Position numbers and translations under genes: made by a program. DNA of 64,000 bases from an uncultured Pseudomonadales bacterium. GTDB taxonomy: Bacteria; Pseudomonadota; Gammaproteobacteria; Pseudomonadales; Balneatricaceae. How positions within the stretch are numbered: the stretch's first letter is position 1; each line of letters begins with the position of its first letter. Location of the stretch: assembly GCA_938084925.1 (NCBI GenBank), contig CALKFY010000038.1:1-64000 (forward strand). Direction: 5' to 3'. Shown here piece by piece: positions 45,957 through 54,994 of this stretch. Below the pieces are notes generated by a model. It was not told the origin of the DNA and did not search any database. It saw only the letters and a list, made by a program, of their open reading frames with translations.

Positions 45957-46586
45957 CTACATAGTACCGAAAATCTTATCACCAGCATCGCCTAGGCCTG
46001 GCAGTATGTAGCCCTTATCGTTTAAGCAATCATCTATACCGGCCACCCAGCAGGTTACGTCTGGATGAGCTTCTTCTACACGGGCAGCTCCTTCTGGTGA
46101 AGCTACTAGGAACAAGCCAACGATATCTTTACAGCCTTTGGCTTTTAGCAGTTCAATGGTTGCCAGCAAGGTACCACCGGTAGCTAGCATGGGGTCGATG
46201 ATGATGGCTCTACGTTGGCCGACATGCTGTATGACTTTATCAAAATAGGCTACTGGCTCTAGAGTTTCTTCATCACGGTATAGGCCCACAACGCTGACGG
46301 TTGCTGTGGGTAGTATTTGTAGACAACCATCCATCATGCCAAGGCCCGCACGCAAAATAGGCACAAGTGTTGGATCAGACTGTTTTAGAGATTGCACGGG
46401 TATAGGACTTCCCTGCCAGCCATCTACGTAGGTGTCTTCTAGTGCTAGATCAGCACAAGCTTCGGCCATTAGCAATGATGCTATTTCGTTGCTCAAGCGA
46501 CGAAAATCTAACAATGGTAAATTCGCCTGACGCAATAAACCCAGTTTATGTTTTACTAAGTTGTGCTGCACTTCAATAATTGCCAT
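45957..46586 (-). CDS. upp: Uracil phosphoribosyltransferase
   Basis: Pyrimidine salvage: converts uracil and PRPP to UMP. The 209 residues contain PILRAGLGMMDG, the PRPP loop IIDPMLATGGTL, and the uracil-binding C terminus YILPGLGDAGDKIFGT. It lies 32 bp after the DUF1285 gene on the same strand and may share its transcript. Confidence 0.96.
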   Translation of the reverse strand: MAIIEVQHNLVKHKLGLLRQANLPLLDFRRLSNEIASLLMAEACADLALEDTYVDGWQGSPIPVQSLKQSDPTLVPILRAGLGMMDGCLQILPTATVSVVGLYRDEETLEPVAYFDKVIQHVGQRRAIIIDPMLATGGTLLATIELLKAKGCKDIVGLFLVASPEGAARVEEAHPDVTCWVAGIDDCLNDKGYILPGLGDAGDKIFGTM

Positions 46587-46618
46587 TGCTGTTACTCTCT
46601 CTTTTGCATTTAATCTAG

Positions 46619-47155
46619 TTATTCTAAAAGACCAAAATCATATACACAGTTACCACTTTGTAGTTGCGCAATAGTTTTACCATCGCGCTCTATAGTTTCT
46701 ACTGCTAAGGCCAAGTCGTAATACACCTGACGTGACAAGCTGGCCCATAGGTTATCGCGCACGAGTATTTCTGGGATAACGTCAGGCCTGGTCATATCTA
46801 CACGTAGCTGACCTGAGTTAGTTAACTGCATCTGATCGCCCACACTGGTGGTAAATTGCCAAACACCGGCATCAAGCTGTTGGCAGCTAACAATAACAAA
46901 AGGTAGTTTTTCTACTTGGATAGCCAGCTGTTCTACGGGGGTTACTAAACAGTACTGGCCATCGCGATAAGCCAGTAAACGGCTAAACAGCTGCACTAGT
47001 TTTTGTCGTGTGAACACACTACCTTCGTGCCACCAGCTCCCATCAGCCTTGATATTGATATCGATACTGCCATGTCGTTCTGGTTGCCATTTGTGCACAG
47101 GATAATCAGGCATTTGTTCTGCTGCCCCGATTAGGCTTTTTAGATCCATGCTCAT
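46619..47155 (-). CDS. DUF1285 protein
   Basis: A 178-residue protein. SIDINIKADGSWWHEGSVFTRQKLVQLFSRLL followed by YCLVTPVEQLAIQVEKLPF is the DUF1285 pattern. The family function is unknown. It overlaps the TetR gene stop by one base (TAATG), so they are translationally coupled. The same neighbourhood (TetR regulator, DUF1285, TatD, holB) occurs in pseudomonads. Confidence 0.85.
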   Translation of the reverse strand: MSMDLKSLIGAAEQMPDYPVHKWQPERHGSIDINIKADGSWWHEGSVFTRQKLVQLFSRLLAYRDGQYCLVTPVEQLAIQVEKLPFVIVSCQQLDAGVWQFTTSVGDQMQLTNSGQLRVDMTRPDVIPEILVRDNLWASLSRQVYYDLALAVETIERDGKTIAQLQSGNCVYDFGLLE

Positions 47156-47883
47156 TAGGCCTTGCCTGGCTCTACGGGAGTCTCAGCAGTAGGCCCTTCT
47201 TGATCACCTTGCGGTGCATATCCTGTCTGACCCAAGTTGCCCATGCGCATGCCTATTTGTAGCAAGAATTCAAAAAACGCTTCTTTATCTTCTATGTAAT
47301 TGCGGAAATAGTCGGACTGATGCAAAGCCAAGGCGCCATGTACCAATGCCCATGATGCGGAAAGGTGGAAATAAGCTGGCACAGGCTCCAATTTGCCTGA
47401 ATCGATGCGTTTGCTCACGAGCTTAGCTAGGATCTCCATATTCTCAGAGCGTACGTCATGGATAATTTTAACGGCTTCTTGGTACTGACCGTCTTTGACT
47501 AACTTCTCTTCTAAGCGTCCAAATAAGATGGCTTGCTCAGGGTCACCCATACGAAAGCCAAAGTAACTACGCCAGATGGATTCTGGATCGCTGAAGTCTT
47601 CGGTTTCTAAGAGGCTTTTTAGGTCTTGTTCGTATTTACCTAGCAGGCGTAGGTAAATGTCCGATTTCGATTTGAAGTGTTTGTAGATAGTGCCTTTACC
47701 AATGCCTACGCTATCGGCAATCACTTCTACGGTAATCTTGTCTTCACCATGGGTCTTGAAGAGCGCTAATGAAGATTCCAGGATTTCTTCTTCTCTGCGC
47801 TTAAATTCGCGCACCTTACGGCTTTCTTTTTCGCGCGGAAAATATTCCGGAATCTTTGGTTTTGCAGCGATACCCCAGTTCAT
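47155..47883 (-). CDS. TetR/AcrR-family transcriptional regulator
   Basis: A 242-residue regulator. An unusual charged extension of about 28 residues precedes the helix-turn-helix (ITVEVIADSVGIGKGTIYKHFKSKSDIYLRLL). The rest is a helical ligand domain, and the last 15 residues are proline- and glutamate-rich. The ligand is unknown. A 9-bp inverted repeat upstream is a candidate autoregulatory site. Confidence 0.9.
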   Translation of the reverse strand: MNWGIAAKPKIPEYFPREKESRKVREFKRREEEILESSLALFKTHGEDKITVEVIADSVGIGKGTIYKHFKSKSDIYLRLLGKYEQDLKSLLETEDFSDPESIWRSYFGFRMGDPEQAILFGRLEEKLVKDGQYQEAVKIIHDVRSENMEILAKLVSKRIDSGKLEPVPAYFHLSASWALVHGALALHQSDYFRNYIEDKEAFFEFLLQIGMRMGNLGQTGYAPQGDQEGPTAETPVEPGKA

Positions 47884-47896
47884 ATGAACTTAATCC

Positions 47897-47932
47897 ATTT
47901 TGTGACTATAGAGAGTCAATTATTCACAAAAT
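47897..47932 (-). promoter_or_regulatory. Candidate operator of the TetR gene
   Basis: Perfect 9-bp arms ATTTTGTGA and TCACAAAAT separated by 18 bp that include a TATAGT on the minus strand, just upstream of the TetR ATG. Inferred autoregulation. Confidence 0.45.
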
Positions 47933-47957
47933 AAACAAAGGTACAAGAAAATTATTT

Positions 47958-48734
47958 TTACGACTCTGACAAGCCAAATAGTCGGTGGAAGTTCTGGGTC
48001 GTCACTGTTGCCAATTCATCTAAGCTAACGCCCTTAATGTCCGCCACAAACTGCGCCACATAAGACACGAATAACGGCTCATTCTGCTTGCCTCTATGTG
48101 GCACAGGAGCTAGATATGGCGCATCAGTTTCTACCAAAATTCTATCTAGGGGCAAGTGCCTTATAACATCACGCAAGGCATCGGCATTGCGGAAGGTTGC
48201 TATGCCCGAAATAGAAATATAAAAACCTAAGTCCAAGCAGGCATCAGCCATAGCTTGGTCTTCGGTAAAACAATGAATAATACCGCCTACATCAAGATTA
48301 GCGTTTTCACGTAATAGCTCCACCGTGTCTTGGCGTGCACTACGGCTATGCACGATTAACGGCTTTTTAACTTCATTGGCAATACGCATATGCTGCATAA
48401 ATGCATCAAGCTGAATGTCTTTTGTTTCTGGTGCGTAGTGATAATCTAGGCCTGTCTCCCCTACTGCAATCACCTTATCTAAGGCTGCCTGCTCCGCTAG
48501 TAGAACCCAATCTGTATCGGCCTTTACACCCAGTGGATGCACACCAGCCGAGGCATGAATAAACTCATAATCCTGAACCTGTGCCAACATCAAAGGAAAC
48601 TGCTGGGTATTAACACCTATGCATAGCATTTCTGTTACGCCGGCAGCGTGAGTAGTGGTGATTAGTTCATCCAAACCACCGGCATAGTGGCTTACATCTA
48701 GCTTATCTAAGTGGCAATGGGAATCGATTAACAT
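47958..48734 (-). CDS. TatD-family metal-dependent hydrolase (YcfH-like)
   Basis: A 258-residue TIM-barrel hydrolase of the TatD nuclease family. Metal-site residues lie in DSHCHLDKLD, GETGLDYHY, PLIVHSRSA, IIHCFTEDQ and VETDAPYLAP. The position downstream of tmk-holB matches E. coli ycfH. TatD relatives act as Mg2+-dependent DNases or D-aminoacyl-tRNA deacylases; the precise substrate here is not known. Confidence 0.92.
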   Translation of the reverse strand: MLIDSHCHLDKLDVSHYAGGLDELITTTHAAGVTEMLCIGVNTQQFPLMLAQVQDYEFIHASAGVHPLGVKADTDWVLLAEQAALDKVIAVGETGLDYHYAPETKDIQLDAFMQHMRIANEVKKPLIVHSRSARQDTVELLRENANLDVGGIIHCFTEDQAMADACLDLGFYISISGIATFRNADALRDVIRHLPLDRILVETDAPYLAPVPHRGKQNEPLFVSYVAQFVADIKGVSLDELATVTTQNFHRLFGLSES

Positions 48735-48774
48735 AGTCAGTAAAGGCTTTGAGTAGAATTTGTATTAATAAGGA

Positions 48775-49773
48775 TTAGATCAGTTGATACCAACGGTACA
48801 GCAACTGTTCTAACATCAGTTGCTGGTTGATGTTGCGGCGTTGATTCAAGCTATTGAGAGCCTGTAGCACTTCATCATAAAGGGCAAATATAGGTGCCAT
48901 GTCCGTCTTGCGGGCAACGGCTTGCAATAGCTTCACCACATCTTGGTTTAATACCGTGCTAGGATCTTCGGTCTGCTTTAGCTTTATCAAGTCTTGTAGC
49001 CATTGAAGCCACCAGTCTAATACCTGTTTAACAGGGGCTTTGACCCAAGTTTCGGCCACTTGTGCAACACTGGTTTGGTTTCGCAGTAAAGCTGTGAGAT
49101 CCACTAATGTTTGATGCCGCAATGCTGGTGCTTCTTGCTTCAGATAACGCAGGGCCAACAAGGGCGCACCGTGGGCCATATGCATTACTTGAGACAGGTC
49201 TTCTTGGCTAGCTTGTGGTTGCTGCTCAGCTAACCATTGAATGCCCGCATCAAGCTCAGGTGGCAATACATCTTGGCCTTGGCAACGGCTACGAACAGTA
49301 GCTAACAAGGGCTTGGGCCAATGGTGTAATAATAAAAAATAAGTATCTCGGCCTGGTTCTTCCAAGTTCTTTAGCAAGGCGTTGGCAGCATTAACGTTGA
49401 GCTCGTTAGCTGGTTCGATTAATACGACCTTAGCACCACCTTGTTGTGCGGTCGCTGCCAACCAAGGTTGTAACTTACGCACAGAGTCTACTAAGATGGC
49501 CTTGCCCTCATCTTCAGGCTCTAGGCGTTTAATATCAGGATGACTACCAGCCAAACGTAATAAACAGCTTTTACACTGATCACAGGCATGGCCGTTTTGT
49601 GGCGACTGACAGATTAACCTGGCCAACAAGGCTTCCGCCAACTGTCGCTTACCTAGGCCAGGTAAACCGCCCAGTACCATACCATGAGGCAAACGCTGTT
49701 GTTCCAGCATTTGTTGCAAGCGTGCCCAGTTTGGGTCTAGCCAGGTAGGTAGGTTTACAGTTTCACTAATCAT
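48775..49773 (-). CDS. holB: DNA polymerase III delta-prime subunit
   Basis: Part of the clamp-loader complex. The 332 residues show an AAA+ fold with a degenerate P-loop (GLPGLGKRQLAE), the zinc module CDQCKSCLLRLAGSHPD, VNAANALLKNLEEP, and a helical C-terminal domain. It starts 7 bp after tmk. In pseudomonads a pilZ gene sits between holB and tatD; here the 40-bp gap has no room for one. Confidence 0.93.
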   Translation of the reverse strand: MISETVNLPTWLDPNWARLQQMLEQQRLPHGMVLGGLPGLGKRQLAEALLARLICQSPQNGHACDQCKSCLLRLAGSHPDIKRLEPEDEGKAILVDSVRKLQPWLAATAQQGGAKVVLIEPANELNVNAANALLKNLEEPGRDTYFLLLHHWPKPLLATVRSRCQGQDVLPPELDAGIQWLAEQQPQASQEDLSQVMHMAHGAPLLALRYLKQEAPALRHQTLVDLTALLRNQTSVAQVAETWVKAPVKQVLDWWLQWLQDLIKLKQTEDPSTVLNQDVVKLLQAVARKTDMAPIFALYDEVLQALNSLNQRRNINQQLMLEQLLYRWYQLI

Positions 49774-49780
49774 GCTATAC

Positions 49781-50407
49781 CTATTCTGCTAACAAGCCTT
49801 CAAGGGCTTGCTGTAACTGCTGCTCAACACCAGGAATATCTTGGCTGGCATCAATCACACGAAATCGTTGTGGTTCTGCCTTGGCGCGGCTCAAATAGCC
49901 TTGGCGTACGGCTTCAAAGAAAGACATAGCTTCGGATTCAATACGGTCTAACTCGCTACGTTGGCGTGCCCTGCCCATGCCTACTTCAATATCTAGGTCC
50001 AACAAGCAGGTCATGTCTGGATTAGTATCGCCATGTACCCATTTGGCCAAGTTATCTATAAATTCTAGAGGCAGTTCACGGCCATAGCCCTGATAGGCAT
50101 AGCTGGCATCAGTAAAACGATCACACAATACCCATTTGCCAGCCGCCAAGGCCGGTTGGATAACTTGCGTAACATGCTGGCGACGCGCGGCGAACATCAT
50201 TAGCAGCTCTGTATAAGGATCAATTTTTTCGTCGTGGTGATTAAGCAGCAATTGGCGTAGCTGTTCAGCTAATTGGGTACCACCAGGTTCGCGGGTAGAA
50301 ACCAGCTCGATACCTCGGCTTTGCAAGAAGTCTTGAATAAAGGCCACACTGGTAGACTTACCTGCGCCTTCGCCGCCTTCTATCGAGATAAAACGCCCGT
50401 TGTTCAC
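49781..50407 (-). CDS. tmk: Thymidylate kinase
   Basis: Phosphorylates dTMP to dTDP. The 208 residues include P-loop EGGEGAGKST, the DR(Y/F) motif in VLCDRFTDASYAYQGYGREL, and a lid with RQRSELDRIE. The start is GTG at 50407 with GGGAAG upstream; no in-frame ATG fits the family start better. Confidence 0.96.
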   Translation of the reverse strand: MNNGRFISIEGGEGAGKSTSVAFIQDFLQSRGIELVSTREPGGTQLAEQLRQLLLNHHDEKIDPYTELLMMFAARRQHVTQVIQPALAAGKWVLCDRFTDASYAYQGYGRELPLEFIDNLAKWVHGDTNPDMTCLLDLDIEVGMGRARQRSELDRIESEAMSFFEAVRQGYLSRAKAEPQRFRVIDASQDIPGVEQQLQQALEGLLAE

Positions 50408-50482
50408 AAACTGCTTCCCTTACTTATTAACTTGGCAAAAACGCCATTATACGCCAATTGCAGAGCAATCGACGCCGTGTAT

Positions 50483-51481
50483 TTATTTTTTCAGCTGATA
50501 TTGTCGCACGTAGGCTTGGTGTTGCGACAAGGTAGCAGAGAACGCACTACTACCATCACCACGAGCCACAAAGTACAAGGCGTCACCTTGATCCGGGTGT
50601 AGCGCTGCATGAATGGAGCTGAGCCCTGGCAAAGCAATAGGCGTGGGAGGCAAGCCACGAATCACATAGGTATTGTAAGGTGTGGCTTCACGCAGATGTT
50701 TACGCGTGATATTGCCATCAAACTTATCACCAATACCATAAATAACTGTTGGGTCCGTTTGCAGGCGCATACCCTTTTGTAATCGTCTAACAAATACGCC
50801 TGCTATCTGCTCACGCTCGCTGGCCAAGCCTGTTTCCTTTTCAATAATAGAAGCCATAATCAAGGCTTCATAAGGTGATTGATAAGGTAAATTCTTTGCC
50901 CTTTTCGCCCACTGTTCCGCAAGGATTTGGGTTTGTCTTTGCCAAGCCTGTTCTACTACCTGAGTAGGTGTTTGGCTGCGAGTAAATACGTAAGTAGAGG
51001 GAAACAACAGGCCTTCTGCAGAGGCATTGTTAGAGGCCTTGCCCCATTCTGCAAAATCTGGCACAGGCTTATCTTGCATAACCGGATGCTGCATCAAGAT
51101 GTCGATAAACTGTCCGTAGGTATAGCCTTCTGGCACGGTAATGCTATAGCTTTGCACATCACCTGCCACTAATTTGGCAAGAATGCTCGGCGCGGTTGTT
51201 TGTCCGGCAAAGGTATATTCACCAGCTTTAATGTTTTGGTCAAAGCCATAAAAGCGGCTGTAATAACGTAGCGCCAAGGCATTAGGCGTGACGCCTATGG
51301 TTTCAAGCTGTTGTGATATTGTCACCATACCAGTGCCTGGCTTGATGGTAAGGTGTTTAACTTCGGTGAGTACCTGCGGTTCAAAAAGCCAACCTTGTAC
51401 TTGACGCCAAGCGCCGTAGCTAAGGCTAGCCAATACCAAGAGTAACAGGATAAAGCCCCATAAAAATGACCTTTTTAGCAT
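50483..51481 (-). CDS. mltG: Endolytic murein transglycosylase MltG
   Basis: Inner-membrane enzyme that cuts nascent glycan strands and sets their length. A single N-terminal membrane segment (FLWGFILLLLVLASLSYGAW) anchors a periplasmic YceG domain with a LysM-like part and the catalytic glutamate in MASIIEKETGLASER; LQTDPTVIYG follows. The start overlaps pabC by 7 bp. Confidence 0.95.
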   Translation of the reverse strand: MLKRSFLWGFILLLLVLASLSYGAWRQVQGWLFEPQVLTEVKHLTIKPGTGMVTISQQLETIGVTPNALALRYYSRFYGFDQNIKAGEYTFAGQTTAPSILAKLVAGDVQSYSITVPEGYTYGQFIDILMQHPVMQDKPVPDFAEWGKASNNASAEGLLFPSTYVFTRSQTPTQVVEQAWQRQTQILAEQWAKRAKNLPYQSPYEALIMASIIEKETGLASEREQIAGVFVRRLQKGMRLQTDPTVIYGIGDKFDGNITRKHLREATPYNTYVIRGLPPTPIALPGLSSIHAALHPDQGDALYFVARGDGSSAFSATLSQHQAYVRQYQLKK

Positions 51482-52353
51482 GCTAGTGACTCAGTAGAAG
51501 CTTGCAGCTGACTTTTTAAGGCGCCTTGAATTTGACGACAGGTATCGGTAATGGGGAAAGTTTGTTGGCCAAGCAAGACCACTGGCCACACGCCATTGAG
51601 GCTATTAGTCAGCATGACACCGTCACTGGCATAAACAAAATCGAGGCCAAAGGCCTGCTGTTTGACCGGAATATTAAGACTTCTAGCAACCTGCATCACT
51701 TGTTTGGCCATAATGCCATCTATGCCTGCGGTGTCGTTAATTGGGGTATAAAGCACCCCGTCCTTTTCCACAAATACATTGCTCATAACACCAGACTGAA
51801 CGTTACCGGCCTGGTTACACATCAGGCCTTCATGGTGAATGTCATCACGCCATTCTTGGCGAGCTAATACCTGGTCTAAACGATTGAGATGTTTAAGGCC
51901 AGCTAAAGCCGAGTTACACCCCCACGCATGTTGGCAAACATGCACTTGAGCGCCATCAGTAGCAACATGCTCACGACCTTGTGGCCAAGCTGAAATTTGT
52001 ACTATACGGTTTGGGCTGGCTGATTCTGGTGGCAAATAGCCGCGCCCACCAACCCCGCGAGTAATGGTAATTTTAAGTACGCCACGAGACTCTTGGCTAG
52101 CCGAGTTAGCATTAGCCCAAACCCCTAAGGCATGCTTAACATCTGTGCAGATCTGGACGTACAATTCATCGAGGTCATTAGTAAAGCCAAGCTTCACAAG
52201 GCCTTGACTAAGTCGCTGCCAGTGGGTTTGCCATAATTGTGGCTGCGCACTGGCATCTAAAGCAATAGTTTCAAATACACCATCCCCATAGGCCAAGCCG
52301 CGGTCCCCTATGGGTAAGTCCGTTGCTACCTGGCCGTTGAGGTACAAGATCAT
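51475..52353 (-). CDS. pabC: Aminodeoxychorismate lyase
   Basis: PLP enzyme that makes 4-aminobenzoate and pyruvate for folate synthesis. The fold IV family is shown by IGDRGLAYGDGVFETI, the lysine in LKHLNRLDQVLARQEW, and NVFVEKDGVLYTP. The 292 residues are slightly long. It starts 10 bp after fabF, as in E. coli and pseudomonads. Confidence 0.93.
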   Translation of the reverse strand: MILYLNGQVATDLPIGDRGLAYGDGVFETIALDASAQPQLWQTHWQRLSQGLVKLGFTNDLDELYVQICTDVKHALGVWANANSASQESRGVLKITITRGVGGRGYLPPESASPNRIVQISAWPQGREHVATDGAQVHVCQHAWGCNSALAGLKHLNRLDQVLARQEWRDDIHHEGLMCNQAGNVQSGVMSNVFVEKDGVLYTPINDTAGIDGIMAKQVMQVARSLNIPVKQQAFGLDFVYASDGVMLTNSLNGVWPVVLLGQQTFPITDTCRQIQGALKSQLQASTESLAC

Positions 52354-52362
52354 GTATAAGAC

Positions 52363-53601
52363 CTATATGCGGCTAAAGATAAGTGTGCCGTTGGTACCAC
52401 CAAAACCAAATGAATTACTCATGGTGGCGTCTATTTTGGCTTCTTGGGCGGTATGGGCAACATAGTTTAGATCACAACCCTCTGACGGGTTGTCTAGGTT
52501 GATGGTTGGTGGCGCTACTTGGTCACGAATGGCCAAAATGCTAAACACTGCTTCTACTGCCCCGGCGGCACCTAATAGGTGGCCGATCATGGACTTGGTA
52601 GAACTCATGCGTACTTGATCCGCCCCACTACCTAACACGAGCTTGGCCGCATTGGATTCAGCAATATCACCAGCAGGTGTCGAGGTACCGTGGGCATTGA
52701 TATATTGGATCTGATCACCATTTAAGCCAGCATCACGCATGGCATTGCGCATAGAAGCAGCAGCACCACGGCCATTTTCTGGTGGTGATGTCATGTGATA
52801 AGCATCGCCACTCATACCAAAACCAGACAGTTCAGCATAAATGCGTGCACCACGGGCTTTGGCCGTTTCGTATTCTTCTAGGACCAGCACACCAGCACCG
52901 TCTCCTAGTACAAAACCATCACGATCACGATCCCAAGGGCGGCTGGCGGCCTGAGGGTTGTCGTTGCGGGTAGATAAAGCTCGGGCGGCACCAAAGCCAC
53001 CTAAACCAAGAGGTGTTGTGGCCATTTCCGCGCCACCGCACACCATTACATCGGCATCACCATAAGCAATCATACGCGCAGAAGCACCAATGTTGTGAGT
53101 ACCCGTAGTACAAGCGGTAGTAATGGCAATGTTTGGCCCCTGCATGCCATACATGATGGACAGGTTGCCAGAAATCATATTGATAATGCTGCCTGGCACA
53201 AAGAATGGAGATATACGTCGAGGGCCGCTATTATTTAAAGCGTCGTGAGTTTTTTCGATTAGTGGCAAACCACCAATACCAGAACCAATGGCCACACCTA
53301 TACGTTCGGCGTTTTCTTCAGTCACTTCTAAGCCAGCATCTTGGATAGCTTGGATGCCTGCTGCCATACCGTATTGGATAAATAAATCCATTTTACGGCC
53401 GTCTTTAGGTGGCATGTAAGGGCTCAAGTCGAAGTCCTTTACACTGCTAGAAAAACGCGTACCAAAAGCTTCTGTATCAAAGGCTGTTATGTCTGCTGCC
53501 CCACTTACACCAGCAAGGATATTTTGCCATGAATCAGCAACGTTATTGCCCACGGGAGTTAACAAACCCATGCCAGTAACTACTACACGCCTACGACCCA
53601 T
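52363..53601 (-). CDS. fabF: Beta-ketoacyl-ACP synthase II
   Basis: Condensing enzyme for fatty-acid elongation. The 412 residues show the Cys-His-His triad in [22 protein letters not shown] and [15 protein letters not shown], and the C-terminal [20 protein letters not shown] precedes the ATG. A strong hairpin lies between acpP and this gene, so fabF may be under partial readthrough or its own promoter. Confidence 0.96.
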   Translation of the reverse strand: MGRRRVVVTGMGLLTPVGNNVADSWQNILAGVSGAADITAFDTEAFGTRFSSSVKDFDLSPYMPPKDGRKMDLFIQYGMAAGIQAIQDAGLEVTEENAERIGVAIGSGIGGLPLIEKTHDALNNSGPRRISPFFVPGSIINMISGNLSIMYGMQGPNIAITTACTTGTHNIGASARMIAYGDADVMVCGGAEMATTPLGLGGFGAARALSTRNDNPQAASRPWDRDRDGFVLGDGAGVLVLEEYETAKARGARIYAELSGFGMSGDAYHMTSPPENGRGAAASMRNAMRDAGLNGDQIQYINAHGTSTPAGDIAESNAAKLVLGSGADQVRMSSTKSMIGHLLGAAGAVEAVFSILAIRDQVAPPTINLDNPSEGCDLNYVAHTAQEAKIDATMSNSFGFGGTNGTLIFSRI

Positions 53602-53722
53602 TTATAGCTCCTTTTCTAGTCTAATGACAACAACCCAATACAACTGAACCATTTTAGCTGTTACGCTCAAATTTGCCAAACTTACAAGCAAACTTTAAGC
53701 AAACGCTTGTTTTAAAACCAGA

Positions 53723-53755
53723 AAAGCCGCGTCTAATAAAATTAGACGCGGCTTT
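53723..53755 (-). terminator. Terminator/attenuator after acpP
   Basis: Perfect 15-bp arms starting AAAGCCGCGTC, with a 3-base loop and a short TTTTC run on the minus strand, between acpP and fabF. It probably allows some readthrough. Confidence 0.75.
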
Positions 53756-53791
53756 CTGAATGCAGTACAAAGTACCGACTTTAACGCAACC

Positions 53792-54025
53792 TTACTGGTT
53801 GGCGTTAACGTAGTCGATAGCAGACTGTACTGTAGAGATCTTCTCAGCTTCTTCGTCTGGAATCTCAGTTTCAAATTCTTCTTCTAGGGCCATTACTAGC
53901 TCAACTGTGTCTAGCGAGTCAGCGCCTAGGTCATCAACGAAAGATGCTGCGTTGGTCACTTCGTCTTCTTTAACGCCCAGTTGTTCTGCAACAATTTTCT
54001 TTACGCGTTCTTCAATAGTACTCAT
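53792..54025 (-). CDS. acpP: Acyl carrier protein
   Basis: Small acidic carrier of fatty-acid intermediates, with the phosphopantetheine serine in [18 protein letters not shown]. The track adds 21 codons; the ATG at 54025 ([12 protein letters not shown]), with AGGA upstream, gives 77 residues and matches E. coli ACP at nearly every position. Codon use is strongly biased, as for a very abundant protein. It has its own candidate promoter and a terminator-like hairpin after it. Confidence 0.98.
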   Translation of the reverse strand: MSTIEERVKKIVAEQLGVKEDEVTNAASFVDDLGADSLDTVELVMALEEEFETEIPDEEAEKISTVQSAIDYVNANQ

Positions 54026-54148
54026 AGTCGTTCCTAATTGGTTTTTTTGTGTCGCCATCGCCGTCAATAATGCGTGGTCTGACCTCAAAATGGCAGCCAG
54101 TTTGGGTGGCTTTTAAGCTATTTTGCAACTCTTATGAAGAGTGAGGCC

Positions 54149-54176
54149 ATTATCAACAAATTGACGAAAATTTCAA
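54149..54176 (-). promoter_or_regulatory. Candidate promoter of acpP
   Basis: TTGAAA and GATAAT separated by 16 bp on the minus strand, in the 211-bp gap between fabG and acpP. Confidence 0.5.
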
Positions 54177-54208
54177 CCTTTAACAGTAACTAAACAGAAT
54201 TAATTAGC

Positions 54209-54240
54209 TTAAGTCGTGCCCTTTTGGGGTATCGACTTAA
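54209..54240 (-). terminator. Hairpin at the fabG stop codon
   Basis: TTAAGTCG and CGACTTAA, with inner CCC/GGG pairing, start at the fabG stop. It lacks a T-run, so it may protect the mRNA end rather than terminate. Confidence 0.45.
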
Positions 54241-54986
54241 CCCATATACATGCCGCCATTCACATGAATGGTTTCGCCGGTAATGTAACTACCAGCATCG
54301 CTCACCAAAAAGCCGACTAAGGAGGCAATATCTTCTGGTGTACCCAAGCGCTGCAATGGTATTTGCGTGCGCAATGCATCTTTTTGCTCTTCACCTAAAG
54401 CATCGGTCATATCCGTAGCAATAAAGCCAGGAGCAATAGAATTAACAGTGATGTTACGAGAGGCCACTTCACGGGCCATAGAGCGACTAAAGCCTTCTAC
54501 GCCAGCCTTAGTAGCTGCATAGTTAGTCTGCCCCATATTACCCATGGAACCCACTACAGAGCTGATATTTACAACACGACCCCAACGCGCCTTGGTCATG
54601 CCACGCAGGCAACCCTTGGCTAGACGGAACATGGAGCTTAGGTTGGTGTTTACCACTGCATCCCATTCGTCTTCTTTCATACGCATAAGTAGGTTGTCTT
54701 TGGTGATACCAGCGTTGTTAACTAGTACTGTCGGCGCACCAAATTCAGCGACTAGCTCTTTTAGTACAGACTCAACAGACTCGCTATCAGAAACATTAAG
54801 AATCATGCCCTTACCGCCGTTACCAGCTGCATTTAAATAAGCGCTAATAGCAGCAGCACCAGACTCGGATGTGGCAGTACCAACAACCGTGGCACCCTGA
54901 CTTGCTAATTGCAGGGCAATCGCTTTACCAATACCGCGCGTAGCGCCAGTAACTAGAGCAACTTTACCTTCAATACTCAGCATCAT
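54237..54986 (-). CDS. fabG: 3-oxoacyl-ACP reductase
   Basis: NADPH-dependent short-chain dehydrogenase of fatty-acid elongation. The 249 residues include TGATRGIGKAIA, NNAGITKDNLLMRM, the catalytic Ser-Tyr-Lys (ISSVVGSMGNMGQTNYAATKAG) and the C-terminal ITGETIHVNGGMYMG. The start is ATGATG, with GAGGAAT upstream. It lies 8 bp after fabD. Confidence 0.97.
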   Translation of the reverse strand: MMLSIEGKVALVTGATRGIGKAIALQLASQGATVVGTATSESGAAAISAYLNAAGNGGKGMILNVSDSESVESVLKELVAEFGAPTVLVNNAGITKDNLLMRMKEDEWDAVVNTNLSSMFRLAKGCLRGMTKARWGRVVNISSVVGSMGNMGQTNYAATKAGVEGFSRSMAREVASRNITVNSIAPGFIATDMTDALGEEQKDALRTQIPLQRLGTPEDIASLVGFLVSDAGSYITGETIHVNGGMYMG

Positions 54987-54994
54987 CTATTCCT

